A DNA stretch of 64,000 bases from Polytrichum commune (Eukaryota; Streptophyta; Polytrichopsida; Polytrichales; Polytrichaceae), in the NCBI GenBank assembly GCA_950295325.1, contig OX485809.1, forward strand, positions 21,888,001 through 21,952,000, in the 5' to 3' direction. The notes below the pieces were generated by a model that saw only the letters and a program-made list of their open reading frames with translations, was not told where the DNA came from and ran no database searches. A program made the translations under genes and the position numbers. Positions within the stretch are counted from its first letter, which is position 1, and every line of letters begins with the position of its first letter. Shown here one piece after another: positions 46,330-58,400 of the stretch.

Positions 46330-47238
46330 CACCCTAAACTCTGTAATATCAACTCCCATAATGTCACTCACTCTCTAATATCTTGAAACCCATGGGAACG
46401 GATATTTGTAGTTCAAATCTCACTCCTTATTGTCACATTTCTCTCCCTTATATCACGAATTTTGTCATTAATGCAAACCACCAAAGAAGTCAACCCACAC
46501 CCTCGCATTGCGCCATGTGTCAAGATGTGGAGTGTCACCTTCTTATTCTTATTCTTCTTCTTATGCCACTTGTTGCATGTTGGTGCATGCATATGTTACA
46601 GTCCATCCTCTATAAATGTTACACCTATAAGTGGTAACTCTCTCTAAATGTTAACTTTCTTCTACTCCCCACATATTGCACACTATAAATGTTAAACGTG
46701 TTAACTGTTAACAAAATGGTACTCCCTTCTTTGTAAATTTGACTCTATAAATGTTAGCGAATGAAATACAACCATAATATGGATGATAAAAACTACACAT
46801 CCATATTATTGATTCATACTTCACCCGTGATTTGTAAACTTGATATTGAATAAAGTTTTGATTGGGTTTGCAATTTTATGAATGGTATTCTCTCACAAGG
46901 ACTCTTCACAATTGCTTATATATATAAATGTTAAGATTTGTGTATTGCTCAAAAAAGTAATTTTATAATTGTTAATTGTTAACACCTCTATAAATGTTAA
47001 CTTTGATCCACTCCCGAGGGTTAACATTTATAGAGGGTAGACTGTACATTGCTTGGGAAGGCCAAGTGGAGTGGACCACACCACACCACACCATTAAAAT
47101 ATTTCACTTTGTGTTATTCCATAGTGTCACATGCTACACTAATTCTATAGTATCATGCATCCATGTTAACACTACAAAACTCCGTAATATCACGTGCACT
47201 TTGGTTGCCACAAGTGTGATAATACGGAGTTTAGAGTG
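46330..47238 (-). mobile_element. Family T element, TA-flanked, host of a nested insertion
   Basis: Ends CACCCTAAACTCTGTAATATC and, reversed, CACTCTAAACTCCGTATTATC lie between TA dinucleotides at 46328-46329 and 47239-47240. Apart from the insertion at 46599-47044 the text is the reverse complement of 42760-43225. TA flanks suggest a Tc1/mariner-type element; no transposase is present. Confidence 0.75.
46599..47044. mobile_element. Nested TA-flanked MITE inside a family T element
   Basis: The inverted ends CAGTCCATCCTCTATAAATG and CAGTCTACCCTCTATAAATG are flanked by TA (46597-46598, 47045-47046). The interior repeats 'CTATAAATGTTA' many times. Removing it rejoins the host as '...GCATATGTTACATTGC', which matches the uninterrupted relative near 42980, so the boundaries and the TA duplication are supported by an empty site. 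Confidence 0.85.
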
Positions 47239-47240
47239 TA

Positions 47241-47720
47241 AAGAGGGAGAAGAGTAGGTAGCATTGCATGGAGGGGTTTGCGAGATGGGTGACAATTGAT
47301 AGGTCACACGTCAGCTTCTTCAGTTAGTGACACATCAGCAGAAAAGTGGGAAATCTATCCTCATTGCCACTGTGCATGTGCACACGCAGACTTAGGCCCG
47401 TACCACACGGGAGGAGCGGCAATGAGTTGGATGAATAGCATTGGTTCAAATGAGCAAGTGGTTGCCACATGAGAGGAAGTATGGGGAGTGGCAACAATGA
47501 CTTTTTAGCTTCGGATCTTGCTTTGGATCTTGCTTCGGGATCTACTTGGCAATAAAGTAGAGTGACATGGCACAATAAATGTGGTTCACAACTACCGGGC
47601 ACTAGTGCCCGGCAGTCCCACAATATAAGGAGAAAACGAGGAAAAGAAGACTTTTCTTGGGCAAGGTGCCATGTTGGAGGAAGTTGTGAAACTTCCTCTG
47701 CCTCTCGTGTGGCAAGGGCC
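47241..47720. other. Spacer with an 18-bp perfect palindrome
   Basis: No gene is recognisable. CCGGGCACTAGTGCCCGG at 47595-47612 is a perfect palindrome of unknown meaning, about 110 bp before the Harbinger element. Confidence 0.6.
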
Positions 47721-48008
47721 TTAGGGCCTTGCCAGACTACCGGCAGGCAGGCAGGTCGTCCGGGCTAGGGTTAGGCAGCAAGTAGGGTGGCCACGGAGGA
47801 TGAGGGCAGTGGCAGCCACCACACTGGCGGCTCTGCCCAGCCGGCACTGAGCCACATGTAACTTCACCGAAACTGCTGACTTTCGGCCAGCAGACTCTGA
47901 AAATTCCAGCAGACTGCTCACTTCGAACCAGGGCACTCACTCACAGAAACAGGGCACTCTGCTTACCGAACAGGGCTAGATTTGAAGGTAGCTTAAAGAC
48001 TTGTATTT

Positions 48009-49427
48009 GTGTTTGTGAATATGGAGCCCGAAGTGCAAAGGCTCCTTGTATGTCTTGCATTCCAAATCACTTTGTTCATCACTTTGGAGACCATATCAAG
48101 CAATGAAGCTGCGATTGCCGTGTGGCATTGGCAACAACTTTGTTGTATGACAATGGCGTTCCAGGGTTTTGTGCGGCTTCGGGGGAGGCAACCACGAAGA
48201 TTGTGGGCACACGAAAGAGGTCTACATGAACCAGGTTTCTTTGATCAAAATTTGTTGGGGTCCTTTAATGCGCGGGAGTTCAAGGGTAGAATGCGGATGG
48301 ATGTCTCGACTTTTGAGTATTTGTGTAGCACTCTCGCTCCGTTGTTACAAAGGCAGGATATGGCAATGCGGTTAGCCATTCCGGTTCAAGTCAAAGTTGC
48401 CGTATCCATATCGCGGCTGGCCACAGGTAATTCCATGCAAAGCATAGCGGATTTGTATAGGATTGGGCTCTCTAGCAGTCAAGCAGCTGTATCTCAATTT
48501 TGCGGTGCTATGAAATCGGTATTGCTCAAGAAATTCATTAGGTGGCCTTCTTCAGCAGTCATGGAGAAATTCGCCCAAGAATTTCAAAACTTACACCAAA
48601 TTCCGTATGTGGTGGGGGCCGTTGATGGGTCCCACATACCCATCATTGCTCCCCGGCTACATGCTGCTGACTACTATAATCGTAAAGGATTTCATTCCAT
48701 ACTTCTTCAAGGTGTTGTTTCTAGCAAGTGTCTCTTTTGGGATTACGACATAGGTTGGGCAGGGTCAATGCACGACGCCAACCTATGGGCTAGGTCGGAC
48801 ATCGGCAAGTACTGCGAGGCTGGGAGCCTATCGCCGTACGCTCTTGTTGGCGACGTTGCTTACCCGTGCAGACCCTGGATGTTGGCACCCTACAAGGGCC
48901 ATAAGGATGGGCTCTCACGGGAGGAGTACCATTGGAATTTCGTTCAAAGTTCAACGCGCATGTGCGTTGAACGAGCATTCGGTATGCTTAAGGGGAGGTG
49001 GAGAATTCTTCTAAAGAGGATGGATGTTCATTTAAAAAGTGTGCCTGAATTGGTAACGGTGTGCCTACTACTACACAACATGTGCATCATATTTGGAGAC
49101 AATTTCTGGAAGACCGAATGGATGCAAGAGGCTACATGTGAGGTACACAACGGCATGTCGGTTGCACATATTCCAGGTACAAATAGGCAGGAGAGATTGG
49201 CGGTGGCCAACCACGCATTGCACAGCCTAGCTGCAATTGACAACAATAGCAGGGAATCCTTGGAATACGACAAGCAAGAAGCTGCAAAGGAATTTCAAAT
49301 TGCAATGGGCACCGGTGGGAAAACATACAAGGAGCTATGTGCACGTAGAAATGGAATAGCAAAGAGCCTTTGGATGGCAAAAACAAAAGCAACCATTGCA
49401 CAAACTTTCACAATGGATACTGACTGA
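48009..49427 (+). CDS. PIF/Harbinger transposase (DDE nuclease, HARBI1-like)
   Basis: An uninterrupted 472-codon frame; ATG also at 48021 (MEPEVQRLL) is an equally good start. The protein cuts and joins transposon ends in the nucleus. The three acidic catalytic residues are visible: D206 in VVGAVDGSHIPI, D256 in GSMHDANLW and E321 in MCVERAFGMLKGRWRIL. A helix-turn-helix-like segment, 'GNSMQSIADLYRIGLSSSQA', lies upstream at about residues 139-158. The length is normal for plant PIF transposases. It needs the SANT/Myb partner encoded on the other strand for end binding and nuclear import, as known for this superfamily. No splice site is needed to keep the frame open. Confidence 0.93.
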   Translation: MFVNMEPEVQRLLVCLAFQITLFITLETISSNEAAIAVWHWQQLCCMTMAFQGFVRLRGRQPRRLWAHERGLHEPGFFDQNLLGSFNAREFKGRMRMDVSTFEYLCSTLAPLLQRQDMAMRLAIPVQVKVAVSISRLATGNSMQSIADLYRIGLSSSQAAVSQFCGAMKSVLLKKFIRWPSSAVMEKFAQEFQNLHQIPYVVGAVDGSHIPIIAPRLHAADYYNRKGFHSILLQGVVSSKCLFWDYDIGWAGSMHDANLWARSDIGKYCEAGSLSPYALVGDVAYPCRPWMLAPYKGHKDGLSREEYHWNFVQSSTRMCVERAFGMLKGRWRILLKRMDVHLKSVPELVTVCLLLHNMCIIFGDNFWKTEWMQEATCEVHNGMSVAHIPGTNRQERLAVANHALHSLAAIDNNSRESLEYDKQEAAKEFQIAMGTGGKTYKELCARRNGIAKSLWMAKTKATIAQTFTMDTD

Positions 49428-49440
49428 TTTCTACATGTAC

Positions 49441-50979
49441 CTACAACTTCTCTACCAACTTGAGCATTGTTTGTTGCATGCTCAACAATAAAGCCATTTT
49501 CATTTCCTCACTAGTTTTCATGCTTTCCATAAGTGTCCTACTACTATCTCTTATCTCGCCAATACACCGCTCCAAGAAGATGTCATCCTTGCGTTTCGGA
49601 TCGGGTGACTTCAACGTGCTTTCGCCACTCCGTTGCTCCGTGGTTTGCGTGTCCGAAGTTGTCGCGCACTTGGGTCCATCGGGGTTCGCGGCACTCGCAT
49701 GCGCATGTGCAACCACATGCGCACGGTCAAACATAAATTCGTCAACGAGTTGATACCACCTACACTTCTCCGATCTCTGAGACCCGGATTTCAAATTCAT
49801 TGCTTTGTCCTCCTTGTAATCGCCGTAAATTGCACTCCATTTCTTCCTACATGCCTCGCTATCTTTTGTAAAATCCGGGCATAACGAAACAAGTTTCGTG
49901 TGGAGTCGGGACCAATTGTCCACACCTGCACATGAATTTCAAATGTAAGCAAATTGAAATGAAAACTTTTGTTCTACAAACACGATAATTCAATCAAATT
50001 TCAGCAGTAGATTACAGCATATTTCAGCAGATTTCAGCAGGCATAGAATTCCAGCATACAAAAATTTCCACCAGTCTGCAGATTTCAGACTGCTCCAGCA
50101 TACAAAAAATTCCAGCAGACTGCGAATTCCAGCAGTCTGCAGACTTCAGGAAATTCCAGCATACAAAAAATTCCAGCAGACTGCGAATTCCAGCAGTCTG
50201 CAGATTTCAGGAAATTCCAGAAGAAAAAAAATTCCAGCAGTCTGCAGATATCAGGAAATTCCAGCAGACCGAAAATTACAGCAGACTGCGAATTCCAGCA
50301 GTCTGCAGCTTCAGGAAATTCCAGCACACAAAAATTTTCAGCAGACTGTGAATTCATTGCAGCCCGCGAATTCACACATTGTTGCGAATTCCAGCAATCT
50401 TTTTTGTATGCGAGGTGGCCAATTCATGCAGGCTGCGAATTTCAAAAAAAAAATCATACAAAAATGACAAGAAAATACGAGAGAAGGAAGACGGATACCT
50501 TGCTTCGGTGGAGCGCTGAAGATATTTTGCATCTCACCGCGGATGGTGATGAGTTGTATCACCCAATGGTCCTTCCAATGACCTGCAGACTTCAAGAGTT
50601 CGGCATCCTCTTTCACAGCGTCCAGGTCAACAATTTCCGATTTCTTGGCCTTGCCTCTCCGTCTCTTGGTTGGTTTGGATTGCTCGGTGACGCACTCTTG
50701 TGATGCGCGTTTTTGAGTGTCTTCCGTAAGGTCAATGGGCGCGTTAGGAATGCCGTGGGTGGGAGAGGTGTACGCCGCGCCTGAAGATGTAGGAAGGAAG
50801 GGATGGGGAAACAAATATGGCATTTGACTCCCCATAGGCGGAAATCCTTGGAAAAATGGAATTTGAGGAATTCCAGGCCGCACTGCACGGAAGTCATTCC
50901 CACCCACATTCAAGGTGTTGCCTGTGGCGGCATTCAAGTTGCCGGTAGGAGGGTCTCGCGGGTGCCCCTGGAAGTCCAT
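49441..50979 (-). CDS. Harbinger accessory protein with SANT/Myb-like domain, two exons
   Basis: Exon 1 at 50979-50499 and exon 2 at 49925-49441 join in phase 1 into 321 codons plus stop. The trihelix SANT/Myb-like domain runs from about residue 135 to 235: 'HWVIQLITIRGEMQNIF', then W in 'GVDNWSRLHTKL', then 'ACRKKWSAIYGDYKEDK', then 'CRWYQLVDEF'. The N-terminus is proline- and glycine-rich with a basic patch, KPTKRRRGKAKKS, that may act as a nuclear localisation signal. The C-terminus is a likely coiled coil ending in 'MQQTMLKLVEKL'. In this superfamily the partner binds the terminal repeats and carries the transposase into the nucleus. The intron contains a ~60-bp minisatellite. Confidence 0.88.
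50050..50355. repeat. ~60-bp minisatellite in the intron of the Harbinger SANT gene
   Basis: About five copies of a unit containing ATTCCAGCAGACTGCGAATT and CCAGCAGTCTGCAGATTTCA. Each unit carries the inverted pair CAGCAGACTG / CAGTCTGCTG. Related words (AATTCCAGCAGACTGC) occur near the left end of the transposon at about 47898-47915. Confidence 0.85.
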
Positions 50980-51666
50980 GGCAAGCTGGAGCACAAACCA
51001 AATCAAAAGCAAATCAGTGGAATTGGGCGTGTGAAGGGGAAAAAAAACTAAGGAAAAAAACCCGAATTTGGATCGCAGAGTTCAGTCTCATGTGAATTTT
51101 GGTGCGCAGAGAGGAGGAGAGGTGTGGAGGATGAAGATGAGAGATGTGCAGGATGAGGTGAGATGGACAGGATGAGGAGAGGTGGGGAGGGTGGCGGATG
51201 CACGGCAGCAGGCAGATGCTCCAGAGGCAGCAGGTGGGCAGCAGGCGGATGCTCCAGAGGCCTTCTCCGAAATCCACTTCGCCGAAACCCACTTCGTTGC
51301 TGGCCACCGAACTCGTTGTCGGAGGTGGGGAGGGTGGAGGAGGGCGGGAGGTGGTCGAGGGCAGGAGGTGGAGGAGGGTGGAGGAGGGAGCACTCTCGCG
51401 AAGGGAAGCTGGGCGAGGTGAGCGGGCAGGTGGGCGGGGAGCCGACCGACGGAGCCAGCGAGGTCCTTACCTGTGAGCGGGCCCGCCTAAACCCCGAAGT
51501 CCACGGGTTTCCTGTGTCACGAGGCCGGAAGTTCTCGGGGACTGCTACCCGGGCCACGTCAACCTGCCGGCCCCTAGACCACCGGCAGTGTGGTGGATGG
51601 CAGGCCGCCTCGTCCAATAGCGGGGCCAGCTTCCGGCTGCCTGCCGGTCGTCTGGCACCGCCCTTA

Positions 51667-52416
51667 AGTTATTACCCCCCTGGCATTCAATGTGTCATTA
51701 GCCCTTCTTTCCTCTCTTTCAACTTTGCTTTGCATTGCAGAACTTCCAGGCAGCAGGGCTGTGTTGGGTTTAGGTCACAAGAAAACTCTTAAGTTACCAC
51801 TTAATTTAACCCATTCTGAATCCTTTGTTCTGCCCTCAATCCAGCCTAGAGAGCACTGTTGGGTAGATCTCATCCCCACAGGTGGTCAACCAAACATAGT
51901 AGGTTGTGGGTTTTTAAAGTAAGCGTGGAAAACTCTCCCGGAATTGGTCAAATCGTGTTGTCAAGTGGTTGTGCAAGCATTGGGGTTGGATATGCTACAG
52001 GTGGGGAGGATAGTGGAGTGTGCTTGTGATCGAAGGCGGATTGCTTGAATCTGTGTAGCTTATGTTCCACTGATGACGTTTCTATGACATACTTTGTAAC
52101 TCTGGTACCTGACTTAACCTGAGTAATTTTGTGAAGGGTGTTCGGGATGCACTATCCTCTCCTTCATTGATCTCTTCCAAGTGTTACACACTTTTACAAA
52201 GAAGCAATACATGCTTCGTAGAGCTTACTAATAGGATATAATATATACATTCATATATGGAGGGTTAACCGCGGGCCAGTTTTGTACAAGGACTGCTGAT
52301 CAAGGGAGCTGAATTGTTCGCAACCTCAACTTGAGACTCACGATAACAAACATCGGTTTGTTGAGGAGGACTTCCGCGCACAATTCACTGAAGGATTGGG
52401 GTTTGGAGTTGTCACC
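51667..52416 (+). other. Upstream region of the Tm-1-like gene
   Basis: About 750 bp between the Harbinger right end and the proposed start codon at 52417. Presumably it holds the promoter and 5' leader. I see no convincing TATA box or other defined site. Confidence 0.4.
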
Positions 52417-55400
52417 ATGCCAGAAAGAACAGGGGGTGTGAAGAACTTGTACTGCATCGGTACCTTGGATACAAAAGGCCCGGAGATCCATTTTTTAGCA
52501 GAATGTCTCTCATCTGCACTGGCACGATTTCAAATAGACAACGTAAGTTCACTTCGACTGCACATCTCATGGGTTCATATCCATTTTCTTACATCAATCT
52601 GTTCTGGGGCATGGTTTTAGGTAAAGTGTTAATTTGTATGTGAAGAGTTGTCTTGATCACACATGGCTTGCCATGATGAGGCATCATCAGAACATACTCC
52701 TCTTGGCCTCTAAAGATTCACCGTAGGGCTCACTAGTGTTGTTATTAGCATCAACGATTATATTTGTCCAATCACTGAGTGGATCGAGTATAACCTTAAT
52801 CGAAGAGTCTTGTGTAAGTGAGACTTCTCAAAGAGGGTCAGTAAAGGTCCAGGTACATTATTCAGTACTCGATCTATCACTGCGCTCAGTTATGAAGACA
52901 ACAGTGGACAGCCTTAGTGAAAATGTTGTGAAATGTCCTTAGGCGGAACAAAAGACGTATAGGCAATTTGTACCATGATGCAGAGGCAGTTTGAATTTCG
53001 ATCCAGCTGGTAATCTGTAAATCATGACCGTATCATCTGTCCGGTAATGAAAATGTTGTCCAATAAAGGTTTGGGGTGGACAGTGAAGCAGCCATTGATG
53101 TTTTTAGGTATAACTTTGCAAGTGTTCTACTGCATACACTCTATGAGGACAAGTGATCAATGTTTTGGTAAGGCTTCATTACTCTCTGTGTTTTTCTAAT
53201 GAAATTTAAATTAAAACTATCCCCGCAGCCAATTGAAGTAGTAACCTACTGTCACTTAGAGCAACGGTGGACTCTTTAATTGGTTGTGCAAGTAGGTACA
53301 CAGATACATGTAACAGCACAGTGGCTTGCCAAGATTTTGAGATAATCCCATGTTTGAGGTCCAATGTCAAGGTAAGTTAAGCGATCACATATGCAATCAA
53401 AGTGGTCCATTGCGGGCATTTGACAATGGACTTCAAATCTAGACTTTAAACTTCTGTGAATGCCCGTACATGGGATGAATATTTTCTGTACAGCTTCAAT
53501 ATTCTTAACACTTGTACACTTGTATGAATAATGTTTTGGGTTGACTTCATTACTGTCTGCATCTCTCTAATGAGTTTCTAATAAAGCTATTCCTGCAGCC
53601 ATTTCAAAGTAATAGCCCATTTAGCGCAATTGTAGACTCTTTAGGTGATAGTGCAAGCAGGTACACAGATAAATGTATCAGCACAGTGGGTTGCAAAGAG
53701 TTTGAGATAGTCCTATGTTTGAGGTCCACTTTCAAGGGAAGTTCCATTGTGGGTAAATGACATGGGCTTCAAGCAGGGAACTTGAAGTTCTCTGAATGTC
53801 CATAATGGGATGAATGTGTTAATATTCTACACCCTTGTATACTTGTATCCTTGTATTGAATCACATCACGTGCTTGTGCTTGTGCAGGTGGAAGTGGTAG
53901 TGGTTGATGTCTCAACCACTCCAAAAACCCCGAGCAGCACCGACCATACAAACATAAGTAATGAAGAAGTGCTCTCGAACCATCCAGATGGTCACAACCT
54001 GACGATTTCATCACTTGGCAGGGAACGAAATGAGGCAATTTCCACATTGAGCCTTGCCCTTGTACACCTCTTGAAAAAATCACATTCACATGGGAAGCTG
54101 GCGGGTGCTATTGGTGTTGGAGGCTCAGGTGGGACTGCCCTAATTGCCCCATCCCTACGAGCCCTTCCTCTCGGAGTTCCAAAACTCCTCATCTCCACAG
54201 TGGCTAGTGGAAACACAGCTGCTTATGTTAAATCTTCAGACCTAGTTCTGTTCCCCTCTGTTGTTGACATTGCAGGTACGTGCCTCTCAACCTCTTTGGT
54301 TTTCTAGGCAGTTCTGTCACTGAAGAAAAATTTAGTTGTCACTATTTTGCAATTATTTTGGAACATTCAACAGGCGTTTATACACCACTACTGTTTTGGT
54401 GGTTGATGGTTGTAGATTACTTGCATTGGTTCTATTACTGAGAGACAAGGAGGTTGTAGTTTACTTTCATTGTGGTTGATGGTTACCAATGAAAGCAAAC
54501 TACAACTCTCAACCACAACTTTCATTGGAAACTTTCCACTTGAATCCATAAAATGGTTTGTTTCCAATTCACAGATTGCACCGATAGGAGAAATGATAAT
54601 TAAAAACAAATTCACTCTTCAACCAGAACTAAACCTTCTTTAGCAATGAAAAATATTTCTTTGTGGTTGAATGAAACTACAACCAAAACCACTTGAGTAA
54701 TTGTGTGTCTTTATAGATCTCTGTATAGACAACCCGGCACTTGTTTCAAATATAATGATTTTCTTGTTTTGGTAAAGAAGTGAGATTGCTTGAGCCAATA
54801 GAGGTAATTCTAGGAATTTCCCAGCATGTATGGCAGTTGTGGTAGTGCTGACTAGGTGGGTTCTCTAAGGTAAGTGGGTCGTCAATGGACAGTTTTATCT
54901 CTGCACCCATTTCTTGTAAGATGTGAAGCATGCAATTAGTGTGAGATTATTAGCAAATTTAAATCATTGCTGTAGCTTTTTTTATAATAAATTTTGGAGC
55001 TCATATGAATATATTAACCATTATCAAGATTCTTGAGCTCATTGAATGGTCATGTAGATCCACCCAATTATGTTGACTATTGAGCCTAGAATACTTTAAC
55101 AAATTTTGAGCATGTTGTTTACTGTCTTATAAACACATGTCTATTTGGTGTCCATTCTTAGATCCACACTGAACAAAGCACCTGTTTGAGATGAGTAAGT
55201 GAGTTAGGCCCACTTACTTTAGTTGTATCACTATCCCTAACAGGGGGTGTTCACTCTATAAATGTAGAATTTATGCTGTCACTTTGTTTTTGATGGTAAA
55301 GAGGTTGTGTGGTGATTGTGCTGCAGGTTTAAACAATTTGAGCCGAGTAGTGCTGGCAAATGCTGCTGGGGCAGCTGCGGGGATGGTTGGCTGCTCAGAG

Positions 55401-58400
55401 CATGCTATTGGTCAGAAAGGAACTGTATCAACAAAACCCACAGTTGCTATTACTATGTTTGGATTGACAACACCTTGTGTTGATGCTGTTCGGGCAAAGC
55501 TGGAGCAGCATGGCTATGAAACTCTTGTGTTTCACGCAACCGGCACAGGAGGTCGGGCTATGGAAAATCTTGTTGCCCAGGGCCTTGTACAGGTATATCG
55601 ATTCAACTATTGATCAACCATTGTAGATCACTGGGGATAAAATGTAGGTAAGGTAGATGGGGCTTATTTGGTTACTTTTTGTTGTTTGTTACCTTATACT
55701 ATTTGTATGCAGGAACTTGAAATTAGTCTGCAAACGTATCTGAAGAAGCCAGGATCAATTCCAGAAATTTTGAGATCTAATCTTGAATTTTTAGAATCAT
55801 CAAAGTCCACTGACAGTGAGCCTTAAGGAAGCCACTTAGGTCCCCTCAATTATGTTGACTATTGAGCCTCGAATGGTTAACGAATTTTAAGCAGGTAGTC
55901 CAATCTCTTTTAAAGACATATCTTTCTGGTGTCCATCCTTAGATCTGCATTTAACTACCCACCACTCAAATATAGGTATCTGTTTCTTGCCAGACACATG
56001 CATTCACGTAGCTCACACTGGCTAGAGAAGTTAGTAAACCTTTTTGTCTCCAATTCTTATATTCTGGGAAGTTAGGTGCATTTTAGAATGAGCACATGTT
56101 ATCCGAGTACATCTTGTTGGTGAGTGGTAAATGTGGGAAGTTTTTGGCAACTTGTGGTTGCCATTCATGATGGGTTTTGTTGATTGCCTTTGTTAGCAGA
56201 TTGACAGTTGGAAGGGAAGTGTTGATTGCATTGGTTCTAGCGGTTTGTGATTTGAAGTTCTCTGAACTGGACATTGATTAAGTGTGCAGGGTGTCATTGA
56301 TGTCACAACCACAGAAGTAGCAGATTATGTGGTAGGGGGCATAATGGCCTGCGGTCCAAACCGTTTCCAGTCTATTTTACAACATCGCATTCCACTAGTG
56401 CTCTCTGTTGGTGCCCTGGATATGGTGAATTTTGGAAACAGAGCCACAGTTCCAGAGCAATTCGACAACCGCCAACTCCACATCCACAATGACCAAGTAA
56501 GATTGAAACTTATTAAAACTTGTCACTGTCATATATTTAAAGCACAATTATTGTCATGCATGTCTGCACACTATGTTAGCTAGCCACATTCTTGGACAAA
56601 AAATGGTAACATAGTGATCCAAATAAAAATGATGGCTCTTGGTTACAGGTGACAGTGATGCGCACTACACCTGCAGAGAATAGAGAGGCTGCAAAGTTCA
56701 TCGCAGATAAACTTAACACCTCTGTTGTACCTCTACGAGTGCTATTGCCAGAGAAGGGTCTCTCAGGCCTTGATGCTCCAGGACAAGTTTTTTACGACCC
56801 TGAAGCAGATGGTGCCCTTTTTGAGGAACTTGAGAAATGTATCGAGCAAACTCCAGAACGTAAAGTAAGTCTACCTTCTTCACAGTATGTCCTGCAAGGT
56901 CTAGGGTTTAAATCTTGACCTTACCTGGGTCTCTGGTTAATGAGATAGCGATACATGCAACTCAAGGTGCGTTTACACAGAACCACTGTCTTGGTGGTTA
57001 TGGTAATAGTTTACTTTCTTTGGTTCTATTTCTGAGGGATGAAGAGGGGTAAGGTGCATTCATGACAATCACAACCACAACTACTTTACCTTGACCAAAC
57101 TAAAGGTGTAGTTGGGAGTAATTGCAATGGTTGTAGTTTACTTTCTTTGGTTCTATTTTGTTTGTAGTTACTATGTGGCACTGGAAGACTACTCAAAGTC
57201 CAAGGCATGGGAGAGAGGCATTTGTAAGAGGCAATACTCTTACACCAAGTTTTCTCTAGAATCCATGAGGTGATTTGTCTCCACTCCATGGATTGCACCA
57301 ATGGGAGGGACGATCATTGAGGTCAAATCCACTCTTCAACTACAAGAGTAGTTGTGTATGAACAAAATCGTAGTTGTGGGTGAAAGTGTGCCTGAACCAC
57401 TACCACAACCACAAGCGCTTGAGTAGTCATGTGTGAACGCACCTTCAGACTCTGACTTCTTGATTTGATTTGGTATGCTTCACAAATATACTGCTTGGTG
57501 ATCATTGATGCAAATTATTATTGATTGAAATCCAATTTTATGGTTAATATCAGGTTAAAAAACTTCCCTATCATATCAACGATCCAGAGTTTGCAGATGC
57601 ACTTGTTGCTTCCTTCTTGGAACTGCATCATGCCAGTGGTACATCTCAGCAGCGGGATGCAGCACCTTCTCCACCAATGCATATCCAAACCATCAAGCCA
57701 AAACTCATCAGAAGCCCAACTGATTTTTCACGAGCAAAACCAGGTCTTCCTCTCAATGTTCCATGCACTAAATATTATGCTATCTATATTGCACAGCAAT
57801 GGTATGTGGCTAAGTGTTTCTGTTATAACAATCAATAACACTTGCTGGAGAATAGGTTTCAGATTCTTGGTTCAACCTAGAGCTGAAATCCTTAACTCTG
57901 CAGTTGCCAACAAGAGTGAGCTCACCCTAGGGTCCAAGACAATAGAAACGTCACAATTGACCAATCTATTGGTCAAGAGCAGAATTTTGGACCCAAGGAG
58001 TTTACACTATGGTCCAGGTTCAAGGTATGAGAATATGATGTGGCACTTATAGGGCATCACTTTCAGGCCAAATCTCAGCAGTATCCACTCAAGAAAACAC
58101 TTTTAGTTTGAGAAACCAATCTTCAAGCTTGGGTCCAATCTTGAGTCTGAAAGTAAGGTCCATCAAGGGGGATGTTTTGGACCCGAGTTTCTTAGACCTG
58201 GCCCTAATGTAAATCACCCTAAGTATGGGGGCATGCATTATCTCCCTTCTGTACAAGCTTATTCATCTGTAGATCATATTGTAGAAATTGAAGATTACAT
58301 TATTGCTCCTAGCTTTGAATTTGTGCCTCATGGTTTCACTCGTGTATTACTTCTCAGAAACATTGAGGAATCGGTCAAACATACTTGAAAAGCTGAAGAA

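Larger units (their letters stand above)
47724..51663. mobile_element. Apparently complete PIF/Harbinger DNA transposon
   Basis: The first 27 bases (GGGCCTTGCCAGACTACCGG...) match the reverse complement of the last 27 (GGGCGGTGCCAGACGACCGG...) at 24 positions. TTA flanks both sides (47721-47723 and 51664-51666), the 3-bp TWA-type duplication of this superfamily. Inside are a 472-codon DDE transposase (+) and a two-exon SANT/Myb-like gene (-) with 3' ends facing each other 13 bp apart, the two-gene layout expected for an autonomous element. Both genes are free of stops, so the copy may be recent. It sits between non-genic repeats and the Tm-1-like gene. Confidence 0.93.

Noticed and set aside
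51048-51792. Long open frames on both strands at the right end of the Harbinger element
   Set aside because: They are low-complexity translations of GGAGG/CACCTC-rich subterminal DNA and run across the transposon end, so they are not genes.
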